64,000 nt of DNA, from NCBI GenBank assembly GCA_050745265.1, contig JBOGKE010000105.1:62001-126000 (forward strand). The letters are read 5' to 3'. The notes beneath the pieces are model-generated. The model was not told the DNA's origin. It ran no database searches and saw only the letters and a program-made list of their open reading frames with translations. This DNA is from RH2-MAG17b sp050745265 (lineage in GTDB: Bacteria; Acidobacteriota; Terriglobia; UBA7540). A program made the position numbers and the translations under genes. Shown one piece after another: positions 57,682 through 64,000 of the stretch; the stretch's first letter is position 1, and every line of letters starts with the position of its first letter.

Positions 57682-58914
57682 CTATTCCGGCTCTTCGAAC
57701 ATGCGCTGCTCGGGCACCACCACAACGATGCCCGTCTCGGTGACGTGGTACCGCTTGCGGTCTTCGTCGAGGTCAAAGCCGATCCGCGTGCCCTCGGGAA
57801 TGACCATATGGCGGTCGATGATCGCGCGGCGAATGTGCGAATGGCGGCCGATCTGCACGTGCGGAAAGAGAATCGAAGTCTCAATTTCGGTGAAGCTGTT
57901 TACCCTCACGTCGAACGAGAGGATGGAGTGGGAAACCTTTCCGCCCGAGATAATCGAACCCATGCAGACGATGGAATCGACCGCGATGCCCATGCGGTGC
58001 CCTTCCTGAGCAAAGACGAACTTCGCCGGAGGGTACTGCCGCTGGTAGGTTCGCAGCGGCCAGTGCTTATCGTAAAGGTTGAATACCGGCGAGACGGAGA
58101 CCAGGTCCATGTTGGCGTCGTAGTACGCCTCGACGGTGCCGATGTCGCGCCAGTACTGCGCCGCCTTCTTGTTTTCGTCGACGAAGTTGTAGGAGTAGAC
58201 GCGGCGATGCTGCTCAATCAGCGTCGGGATCACATCGCGACCGAAGTCGTGGTGGGACTCGGGGTTTTCCGCGTCGGCGATGGTGGCATCAATCAACAGG
58301 TCGCGGTTAAAGCAATAGATGCCCATCGAGACGTGGCACTTGTTCGGATCGTGGGGCGAGCACTGGGGGTCCTGTGGTTTTTCCTGCCAGCCGATGATCC
58401 GGCCTTGCGAATCGAGCGCGACCACTCCGAATCGCGAAGCCTCCGCCCGGTCGAATTCAATCGTGCCCACGGTCACGTCCGCTTCGGTTTCAACGTGCCG
58501 CCGGAGCATCAACTGGTAATCCATCTTGTAGACGTGATCGCCCGAGAGAATCAGCACGTACTTCGCGGGCTCCGAGCCGATCGAGTAGAGGTTCTGGTAG
58601 ATCGCGTCCGACGTGCCCTGATACCAACTTTCGCCCACGCGCTTCATCGGCGGAAGAACCTGAACGAATTCTCCCAGCTCGTGCGCCATAATGGACCAGC
58701 CCTCGCGCAAGTGCCGGTTCAGCGATAGAGCCTTGTATTGGGTCACGACGAAGATACGGCGCAGATCGGAATTCGCGCAGTTCGACAGCGTGATATCGAC
58801 GATGCGATAGGCGCCGCCAAACGGAACGGCGGGCTTGGCGCGGTCGCGGGTGAGGGGGTAAAGGCGTTCCCCGGCGCCCCCGGCGAGAAGGCAGACCAGC
58901 GTGTCGTGGACCAT
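57682..58914 (-). CDS. glgC: Glucose-1-phosphate adenylyltransferase
   Basis: Makes ADP-glucose for glycogen. LLAGGAGERLYPLTRDRAKPAVPFGGAYRIVDITLSNC is the N-terminal nucleotide-binding and regulatory signature (blocks AGGAGERLYPLT and PAVPFGGAYRIVDI); ILSGDHVYKMDY carries the catalytic Asp; a left-handed beta-helix follows (SIISGGKVSHSILSFDVRV). 410 residues. With glgX in this window it points to glycogen turnover. Confidence 0.96.
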   Translation of the reverse strand: MVHDTLVCLLAGGAGERLYPLTRDRAKPAVPFGGAYRIVDITLSNCANSDLRRIFVVTQYKALSLNRHLREGWSIMAHELGEFVQVLPPMKRVGESWYQGTSDAIYQNLYSIGSEPAKYVLILSGDHVYKMDYQLMLRRHVETEADVTVGTIEFDRAEASRFGVVALDSQGRIIGWQEKPQDPQCSPHDPNKCHVSMGIYCFNRDLLIDATIADAENPESHHDFGRDVIPTLIEQHRRVYSYNFVDENKKAAQYWRDIGTVEAYYDANMDLVSVSPVFNLYDKHWPLRTYQRQYPPAKFVFAQEGHRMGIAVDSIVCMGSIISGGKVSHSILSFDVRVNSFTEIETSILFPHVQIGRHSHIRRAIIDRHMVIPEGTRIGFDLDEDRKRYHVTETGIVVVVPEQRMFEEPE

Positions 58915-58977
58915 GGTTCATCCTCCGAAGCGTGCGGCTGGAAAAGTCTATCCCGAAACCCGGCGCGTGTCATCCGG

Positions 58978-59061
58978 GGTGGCGCATGCATGGAGCAGTT
59001 TGCCATGTATGCGGATCGTGAGCGCCGCGCACATCGCAAAAGGCGCGATCTATGCGCCACC
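58978..59061. repeat. R2 palindromic element, copy 2
   Basis: 84 bp from GGTGGCGCATGCATGGAG to GGCGCGATCTATGCGCCACC, same ends and orientation as the copy at 32865. It overlaps the 3' end of the next gene, whose last codons (Gly-Gly-Ala) and TAG stop are read from the element. Confidence 0.8.
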
Positions 59062-60204
59062 CGAGCCGTCGATACGCGAACGCGGGAAACCGTCTCCGAG
59101 CCCGCAGGCGCACAGCAGGTGAAACAACGTCATGGCTTGCTGGCGCGGATACGAGCGGCGATCTCGCAGAATGCCGTAATCACCCGTGGAGAAACCAAAG
59201 CTGCCGTCATGCCTTTGATGCGCGACAAGGCGGGTGTAGCAGCGCTGACTGGAATCTCCGTCGGGAGCGAGCCCGAGGCGCGAAGCTTCATCGAGCGCGG
59301 CCCCGAGAGCGGCGGTGTAGTAGTCGGTTTCGGGTCCGCCGTTTCGGGCGGAGCAATCGTTCGCGCAGGCGCCGTTCCGCCGCACGCCGGTCCGCACAAA
59401 TCCGGCAAGGCGTTCGAGCGTGCCGCGGCGCCAAGTTCCGGGCGCGAGGCGCTCGGCCCAGGCCATATAGAGAAACTGGAAGGCGTTGTACTGGAAGCAA
59501 AGGTAGTGGCGGCGGGCGGGCTCGAACGGGCCCTCGACGATGTACGGAATCTCGCCCTCCGGTGTTTGAATGCATTCAACGAACCGCACCAGCGCCGGAA
59601 CGTGAGCGAGAGATCGGGGGTCTCCTGAGGCGCGTTGCATCCGAAGGAAGAACCACGCCGCGGTGACCGAATTATTGGGCACCTTGCCGCGCGGCCGGTC
59701 GAAGTAGTTGATGGCCTCGCCGCCGTCGTGAGGTTGGAATCCGATGCGGCCGGTGATGAAGTCACAGGAGTGAACGGCGCCGTCGAGGAACTCCGGCCGC
59801 GGCTCGCGCGCGTGCGCCGCGAGAAGCACAACCGCGCCCCACATCAGCTCGAGTGTGGCGATGAGGCGCCTTCGTTCCGGGAGTGGATAGCGCCAAGTTC
59901 CCTCTGGCGATTCGCGGCCGAGAACCGCTTCGGCGCATGCGAGCGCGGCTCCGCGATATCGGCCCTCGCCGGTGAGTTCGTGCAGCATCCAGTTCGAGAG
60001 CGCCCAGTAGCCTTGCGTTTGCATAAACACATAATCATCGCGCCACGGCAGGAAGGAAAACGGCGATTTGAAGAATCTCCAGGCGCGAAGGTTGAAGCGC
60101 ACACCGGGGTCGGGGCCGCGCAGCAAGCCTGCGCGGAGGTGGCGATGTTGCAGCGCAGAGTAGAGTCTTTGCGCAGCGTCGAGAAGTTGTTCTCGCGTGG
60201 GCAT
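59050..60204 (-). CDS. Alpha/alpha-barrel-like protein, possible glycan enzyme
   Basis: 384 residues, no signal peptide. Repeating helix pairs with aromatic/Gly turns (YWALSNWMLHELTGEGRYRG, LELMWGAVVLLAAHARE, FQYNAFQFLYMAWAERLAPG, YYTAALGAALDEASRLG) suggest an (alpha/alpha) toroid as in polysaccharide lyases, epimerases and unsaturated glucuronyl hydrolases. No catalytic motif recognised. Contains PNNSVTAAWFFLRM and a Cys cluster CANDCSARNGG. Its stop comes from an R2 element, so the native tail may be lost. Near polysaccharide genes. Confidence 0.6.
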   Translation of the reverse strand: MPTREQLLDAAQRLYSALQHRHLRAGLLRGPDPGVRFNLRAWRFFKSPFSFLPWRDDYVFMQTQGYWALSNWMLHELTGEGRYRGAALACAEAVLGRESPEGTWRYPLPERRRLIATLELMWGAVVLLAAHAREPRPEFLDGAVHSCDFITGRIGFQPHDGGEAINYFDRPRGKVPNNSVTAAWFFLRMQRASGDPRSLAHVPALVRFVECIQTPEGEIPYIVEGPFEPARRHYLCFQYNAFQFLYMAWAERLAPGTWRRGTLERLAGFVRTGVRRNGACANDCSARNGGPETDYYTAALGAALDEASRLGLAPDGDSSQRCYTRLVAHQRHDGSFGFSTGDYGILRDRRSYPRQQAMTLFHLLCACGLGDGFPRSRIDGSGGA

Positions 60205-60481
60205 GGGAAAGCTCTTTCACCACCGAGGACGCGGAAGAACACGGAGATTGGTTATTCGCATTTGCCGCATTTTCGGGGCGGACCAAGAAAGTCAAAAGTC
60301 AAAAGGCAAAAGCTCAAAAGCTCAATGCTTTCGACATGCCGTTTCCCGGCCACGAATATCAAGGGCAGTTGATGCGCCAGTAGACTCCCTCAGAGAACGA
60401 ACAGAATCGGGCTCCGAATCGTAAGTCTCTGTGTTCCTCCTTGCCCTCTGCGGTGAAGCCTTTCAGGTCCTGCGACCGCAG
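60205..60481 (+). other. Text-like repeats between barrel gene and toxin
   Basis: 277 bases without a gene. Left: CACCGAGGACGCGGAAGAAC-type text (60215-60252). Middle: AAAGTCAAAAGTCAAAAGGC-type text (60289-60330). Right: its opposite-strand relative TCTCTGTGTTCCTCCTTGCC (60425-60462). Similar texts recur at 61212-61350. Confidence 0.65.
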
Positions 60482-60925
60482 TTATCTGCTCTGGGAGCCG
60501 CCCGGTTTTGCGGTCCATGGATTGACGACCGCGATTCCCGCGGCCTCAAAGGGCGCCTCATCCCGCGTCGCCAGGGTAAATTTGCGAGCCGCGGCGATCG
60601 CCGCGATCTGCGCATCCGCGACCGTGATCGGGTAGCCTTGCCGGCGAGCCTGAACGACGATTTTCGCGTAGGTTCGAGCAGCGCGGAGGTCGAACGGCAC
60701 GATCCTGTCGCGAAACAATGCGCTGATCTGCCTGTCGAGGGCTCCGGCAAGGGCCTTGCGGCGTTTGCCGATCGGGAGGTTTTCGATGCCGAGCAGCAGC
60801 TCCGCGAGGCTCACCGTCGAGAGATACAGGCTCTCGGCTGCTTGCGCGTCAAGCCACCCGAGCACGCTCGGCTCGGGGCTGGAACGCATGGGCTCGGAGA
60901 CGACGTTGGTATCGAGAAGGATCAC
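60482..60925 (-). CDS. FitB/VapC-type PIN-domain toxin
   Basis: 147-residue PIN ribonuclease. Acidic catalytic residues: D in MILLDTNVVSE, E in STVSLAELLLGIE, D in YPITVADAQIAAIA and D in FTLATRDEAPF. Expected to cut RNA when released from its antitoxin. Start overlaps the antitoxin stop by ATGA. The start-region VVSEPMRSSPEPSVLGWLDAQ is characteristic of the FitB branch. Confidence 0.93.
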   Translation of the reverse strand: MILLDTNVVSEPMRSSPEPSVLGWLDAQAAESLYLSTVSLAELLLGIENLPIGKRRKALAGALDRQISALFRDRIVPFDLRAARTYAKIVVQARRQGYPITVADAQIAAIAAARKFTLATRDEAPFEAAGIAVVNPWTAKPGGSQSR

Positions 60926-61161
60926 GCGATGTCCGGCGGCTCGGCGGGCGTTCGGTCGCGCGCAATCGGGAGGTCGAGACCGCCGAAGGGCTTTGCCAGC
61001 TTAGCAAGCGCAGAGCCGAGCTTGAGGCGGCGGGCCGGCCGTACGGCCCCGTCGAGAATCGCTCGCACTTCTGCCTCGGTACTTCGCCCGTGCTGTTTCG
61101 CTCGGCCACGGAGCGCACGGTGAGTGTCGGCCGAAATGTTTCGTACCACAATTGCCGGCAT
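60922..61161 (-). CDS. FitA/VapB-type ribbon-helix-helix antitoxin
   Basis: 79 residues. N-terminal RHH DNA-binding unit IVVRNISADTHRALRGRAKQHGRSTEAEVRAIL; the C-terminal tail (FGGLDLPIARDRTPAEPPDIA) would wrap the PIN toxin. It probably represses its own operon through the inverted repeat just upstream at 61182-61209. Confidence 0.92.
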   Translation of the reverse strand: MPAIVVRNISADTHRALRGRAKQHGRSTEAEVRAILDGAVRPARRLKLGSALAKLAKPFGGLDLPIARDRTPAEPPDIA

Positions 61162-61181
61162 GAAAACTCCTTCTTGCAGAA

Positions 61182-61209
61182 TGATATCACAGCGGGCGGC
61201 GTGATATCA
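61182..61209. promoter_or_regulatory. FitAB-type operator
   Basis: TGATATCA, 12 bases, TGATATCA: two identical palindromic half-sites, 20 bp centre to centre, 20 bases upstream of the antitoxin start. The published gonococcal FitAB operator has the same 8-N12-8 layout (TGCTATCA-N12-TGATAGCA, from memory). Confidence 0.8.
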
Positions 61210-61211
61210 AA

Positions 61212-61350
61212 AACGCTTTCATCACAGAGGACACACGGAATGACGATTCTCCTTTCGGCCTGAAAGGAGAAAGGAAGTCAAAAGGCAAAGGCCAAAAGGC
61301 AAAACTTCGATGTTCGACCGCAGACCTCCTTGTTCCTCCGTGGTAAAGCG
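61212..61350 (+). repeat. Text-like repeats upstream of toxin-antitoxin pair
   Basis: TTTCATCACAGAGGACACAC text, then AAAGGAAGTCAAAAGGCAAA and GGCCAAAAGGCAAAAC, then CTCCTTGTTCCTCCGTGG. These are the same three texts as in 60205-60462, so the toxin-antitoxin pair is bracketed by matching repeats. Confidence 0.65.
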
Positions 61351-61383
61351 GTGCAGTTCCTTTGCTCCCTGTGGTGGCGCTCC

Positions 61384-62430
61384 TCAGCCTTTCCCGCTCA
61401 GCATGCGCGCGTACACGTCCCGGATGCGGCGGGCGATGTTTTCCATCGAGAGATAGCGAACCGCGCCGCGGCCGTTCGTACGCCCGCCTGCGCGGCAGAC
61501 CGCAACAATTTTCGCGGCGATCGCCGCTGCGTCTCGCTCGACGACGTAGCATCCGGCGGTTTCGCCCACCAGCTCCGCGGCGTCTCCCACGCGCACCGTA
61601 ACGACCGGCAGATTCGTTGCCATTGCTTCCTTCACCGCCACCGGGGAACCTTCGATCATCGACGCCATCACGAGCACGTCCGCCGCATTCATGTAAAGCG
61701 GCATCTCCGCGTGGGGCTTTCCGCGCACCGCGAGGATTTCGAGCTCCGGCACATCGCGCTTCGCCTGCCGGACGGCTTCTTCGATCAAGTCGAAGCGCTT
61801 GCGCGCTTCACCGGGGTTGTACGGGAAGAGAACGTAATTGTGCTCCGTGCCAAGGCCCAGTTTTCTGCGTGCCTCCTGCCGGTCCATCGGTTGGAACAGG
61901 CTCAAGTCGATTCCGCAAGGGATCACCTCAGCCCGGGGCAATCTAAGCTTCTCCTTCATCTCAGAGCTCTGAACGATGACGGCTGTCGCGCATCGCGCGA
62001 GGCAGAAACTCGAAGCCTGAAAAAATCGGCCGATCGGTGTAATCCGCCCGCTCTTTTCGGGACGGCCGAGAACGTCGTCGCCGTGGAACGTGACGACGAG
62101 GGGCAACTCAAGCTGGAGACGTGCGATACAACCGGAAAGCCCGAAGTGGGCGTGGACGAGATCGTAACAGCCCGACCGCAGGCGGCGATGCAGCCGGGGA
62201 ATCGCGCGCGCGTAATTCCAGAGCGATTCCCGGCCGTTGATAAAGAGAATGTCTGATTCGATGCCGAGCGGGCGCAGCGATTCGATCTGGTCCTTGACGA
62301 AGCTCCCGAAACCCGCGTCTGCGCCGGTGGGCCACATGTTGACGAGGGCTAAAACGCGAGTCGCATCGGGCGCGGGCGCGCCGGAGGGCGAGGCAGCCAC
62401 TACACTGCCCTCATCATGACAAACGCCCAC
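61384..62430 (-). CDS. GT4 family glycosyltransferase
   Basis: 348-residue GT-B glycosyltransferase acting on a surface glycan. N-terminal ALVNMWPTGADAGFGSFVKDQIESL; DLVHAHFGLSGCIA; FHGDDVLGRPE; the donor domain has VIPCGIDLSLFQP, the EX7E-type block MIEGSPVAVKEAMATNLPVVT and GDAAELVGETAGCYV. Start ATG 62430 overlaps the methyltransferase stop by about 30 bases; a start nearer ALVNMW is possible. Confidence 0.9.
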   Translation of the reverse strand: MGVCHDEGSVVAASPSGAPAPDATRVLALVNMWPTGADAGFGSFVKDQIESLRPLGIESDILFINGRESLWNYARAIPRLHRRLRSGCYDLVHAHFGLSGCIARLQLELPLVVTFHGDDVLGRPEKSGRITPIGRFFQASSFCLARCATAVIVQSSEMKEKLRLPRAEVIPCGIDLSLFQPMDRQEARRKLGLGTEHNYVLFPYNPGEARKRFDLIEEAVRQAKRDVPELEILAVRGKPHAEMPLYMNAADVLVMASMIEGSPVAVKEAMATNLPVVTVRVGDAAELVGETAGCYVVERDAAAIAAKIVAVCRAGGRTNGRGAVRYLSMENIARRIRDVYARMLSGKG

Positions 62431-63209
62431 GAGGCATTCAATCCAAGCTCACCCAGGCGTTTGCGGAGAGGAACAAACCGGAAGCGAAGGAAGCCGAACT
62501 GGGTTGCACAGAGCAAGCGCATGATCGCCACCTGAATAAGGTCGGGATGATTGAAGAAGCCCGACCACTGATCCCGGCCATACGCCAAGTATTCAGAAGG
62601 ATGAGACCCATACGTGCCGTGGATCGGGGGCCTCGCCCAACGGACGAGAGCCTCCCCTACACCGGGTCGGGAGCGAGCGCCTGAGCGGGGGTGCTCTGGC
62701 GTCTGGCTTTGGCGCGCGAGTTTGCGCATCGCATGCCATTTTTCGGCGACCCTCAGCGGATAGCCAATTGGGTTGAGGCAAAGGCTCGCAGCCTTCCAGA
62801 AACGCGCGGGCACAACGTGTGCCATGTACCCGCCGGGCCTCAGCACGCGCACTAACTCCTCCAGGCCGCGGCGCCTGTCGTTGAGGTGCTCCAGCACGCA
62901 ATTCGAGAATACCAGGTTAAACGTCTCGTCGCGGAACGGGAGCGCCTCCGCCGCTGCGTATGCGAATCGCTCTGCGTGGGCCGCTGGAGCGTAGTCTGGA
63001 TCAATCGAGAAAACAGGGGCGAAGCGCTGGCGCAGCAGCGCAAGTTGAAAACCATCGCCAGAGCCAAGCTCGAGGACCGTCGAGCCAGCCCCGAGGCGAA
63101 CGTGCTCCACCACGCTCTCGAGTTCTATCCTTCGAATTTCGTGTATCCAGCGCGTCCACGACTCTCCCTCGCCCGTGCGAACGCCCCCGTGTCCCTGCTC
63201 GGTCTGCAT
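62400..63209 (-). CDS. SAM-dependent class I methyltransferase
   Basis: 269 residues. Motif I VLELGSGDGFQLALL, motif II FSIDPDY, AAAEALPFRDETFNLVFSNCVLEHL typical of Methyltransf_11, and a C-terminal extension of about 110 residues with an aromatic segment (GTYGSHPSEYLAYGRDQWSGFF). Such enzymes in glycan clusters methylate sugars or lipid carriers. Between the GT4 and the CmcI-like gene. Confidence 0.88.
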   Translation of the reverse strand: MQTEQGHGGVRTGEGESWTRWIHEIRRIELESVVEHVRLGAGSTVLELGSGDGFQLALLRQRFAPVFSIDPDYAPAAHAERFAYAAAEALPFRDETFNLVFSNCVLEHLNDRRRGLEELVRVLRPGGYMAHVVPARFWKAASLCLNPIGYPLRVAEKWHAMRKLARQSQTPEHPRSGARSRPGVGEALVRWARPPIHGTYGSHPSEYLAYGRDQWSGFFNHPDLIQVAIMRLLCATQFGFLRFRFVPLRKRLGELGLNASWAFVMMRAV

Positions 63210-63258
63210 GGCACCTCAGGTTGTCGCGCTTCTCTCACGCGGTGACGATTGCTACAGG

Positions 63259-64000
63259 TCAAGACATTCGTTTGAGATAACCCTGCGGATTGAACGTCAG
63301 GACGAATGACTCGCGTTCCATATCGACCCGGAACCGCAGGTCCTCTCGAACAAAATCTTCGACCGCTTTCAGCGGTCCATTGATATTCCCGAGTCCGTCG
63401 CCCGAGCGGAACAGATCGATCACCGTGTCTTCGACGATCAGGTAGCTTCCGGCCGAGACATACTCCGCGTACGCGCGAAGATCTTGAAGAACGTGCTCGC
63501 GGCTGTGGTCGCCGTCGTGAATCACCAGCCCGGTGCGCCCGCGCGCAAGCGATTTCACTGCCGCTAGCGTTTCCGGAGAGGAACTGTCACCCGTGACGAG
63601 CGAAATCCGCGGATGCTGCACCTTGAATTTCGAGTGATCGATATCCACGCCGATGACCTCGCCCGCACCGATGAGGTCGAGCAAGTTCGCGAGGTATAAC
63701 GTGCTGCCGCCGTTCGCGTTCCCGATCTCGATGATGATTTCCGGCCGGACTTCGTGAATGATCTCCTGATAGACCCATGCATCGAGCACATTCTTCCACG
63801 CCGGAACGCCCATCCACGATACCTTGTTGAACAGCACATCGGTTTGGTAGTGGATCAGCCAGCGGCGCAGGCTGACGTTCCACCGCCCGCGGTAGTCCTT
63901 GCGCATCGGATGCAGCCAGGTTGAAACCTTCTGGAAGAATAGACCGGGGTGTTCCGCAAGGAGCTTCCGGTTGCGCGCCCACCACGATGCATCCTGAGAG
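63259..64000 (-). CDS. CmcI-like methyltransferase/hydroxylase family, 5' end cut
   Basis: Rossmann methyltransferase of the cephalosporin-hydroxylase (CmcI) group: PEIIIEIGNANGGSTLYLANLLD (SAM loop), GVDIDHSK, RTGLVIHDGDHSREHVLQDLRAY, and SYLIVEDTVIDLF. In exopolysaccharide clusters these are usually sugar-modifying enzymes. The frame stays open past ATG 63906 to the window edge, and the extra residues (WWARNRKLLAEHPGLFFQK) look like protein, so the gene probably begins outside the window; ATG 63906 is the alternative start. Confidence 0.82.
   Translation of the reverse strand, partial: SQDASWWARNRKLLAEHPGLFFQKVSTWLHPMRKDYRGRWNVSLRRWLIHYQTDVLFNKVSWMGVPAWKNVLDAWVYQEIIHEVRPEIIIEIGNANGGSTLYLANLLDLIGAGEVIGVDIDHSKFKVQHPRISLVTGDSSSPETLAAVKSLARGRTGLVIHDGDHSREHVLQDLRAYAEYVSAGSYLIVEDTVIDLFRSGDGLGNINGPLKAVEDFVREDLRFRVDMERESFVLTFNPQGYLKRMS

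Noticed and set aside
1..64000. CRISPR arrays, complete insertion sequences, prophage or integrase genes
   Set aside because: No regularly spaced identical repeats, no transposase, integrase or phage structural motifs were seen anywhere in the window.

Overview
This is a GC-rich, gene-dense chromosomal window from a flagellated Gram-negative bacterium, most likely an Acidobacteriota member from soil or sediment. LPS heptose genes, P- and L-ring flagellar genes and TolC-type export show the Gram-negative envelope. The Acidobacteriota assignment is inference: it rests on the gene order ispE - tRNA-Gln - prs - rplY - pth - rpsF - rpsR - rplI - dnaB, on Entner-Doudoroff genes, and on intergenic spaces full of short palindromic and text-like repeats. 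No ribosomal RNA is present to settle it.

Layout. 1-2015 (minus): a translationally coupled LPS core group (Trm112-like protein, GT9 heptosyltransferase, HldE-type kinase cut by the window edge). 2147-4029: KDG kinase and KDPG aldolase. 4111-5448: soluble kinase-receiver protein. 5877-14276: flagellar rod, ring and hook-junction genes flgF-G-A-H-I-J, then a consensus sigma-28 promoter driving flgM - small ORF - flgN - flgK - flgL; flgN is broken at a run of ten G. 14386-17040: phosphoesterase, RlpA, HIT protein. 17177-25156: export cluster with three HlyD/MacA-type adaptors, one FtsX/MacB-type permease without an ATPase, and a TolC-type channel, facing a 1380-residue hybrid kinase. 29536-32549: YvcK, DUF1275 protein and two gene remnants. 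32968-43000: GlgX, an outer-membrane-type protein, a three-gene exported module of unknown function, an SDR, a PilZ protein and a secreted protein with three copies of one domain.

43079-51241 is a housekeeping block (isoprenoid, PRPP, ribosomal proteins, replicative helicase, alanine racemase). 51226-58914 (minus) holds a HisA-like protein, DinB-like protein, peroxiredoxin, the ilvB-ilvN-ilvC-proC group and glgC. The ilvB promoter carries a perfect 14-bp palindrome over the predicted transcription start. 59050-64000 (minus) holds an alpha/alpha-barrel-like protein, a FitB/FitA (VapC/VapB-type) toxin-antitoxin pair with a matching operator, and a surface-polysaccharide group (GT4, methyltransferase, CmcI-like protein cut by the edge).

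The most distinctive feature beyond the genes is the intergenic repeat load: at least five families of 30-200 bp palindromic elements (called R1 to R5 here) and several families of degenerate short-period repeats. Two elements supply the stop codon of the neighbouring gene and one appears to have truncated a gene. No CRISPR array, complete insertion sequence or prophage was seen.
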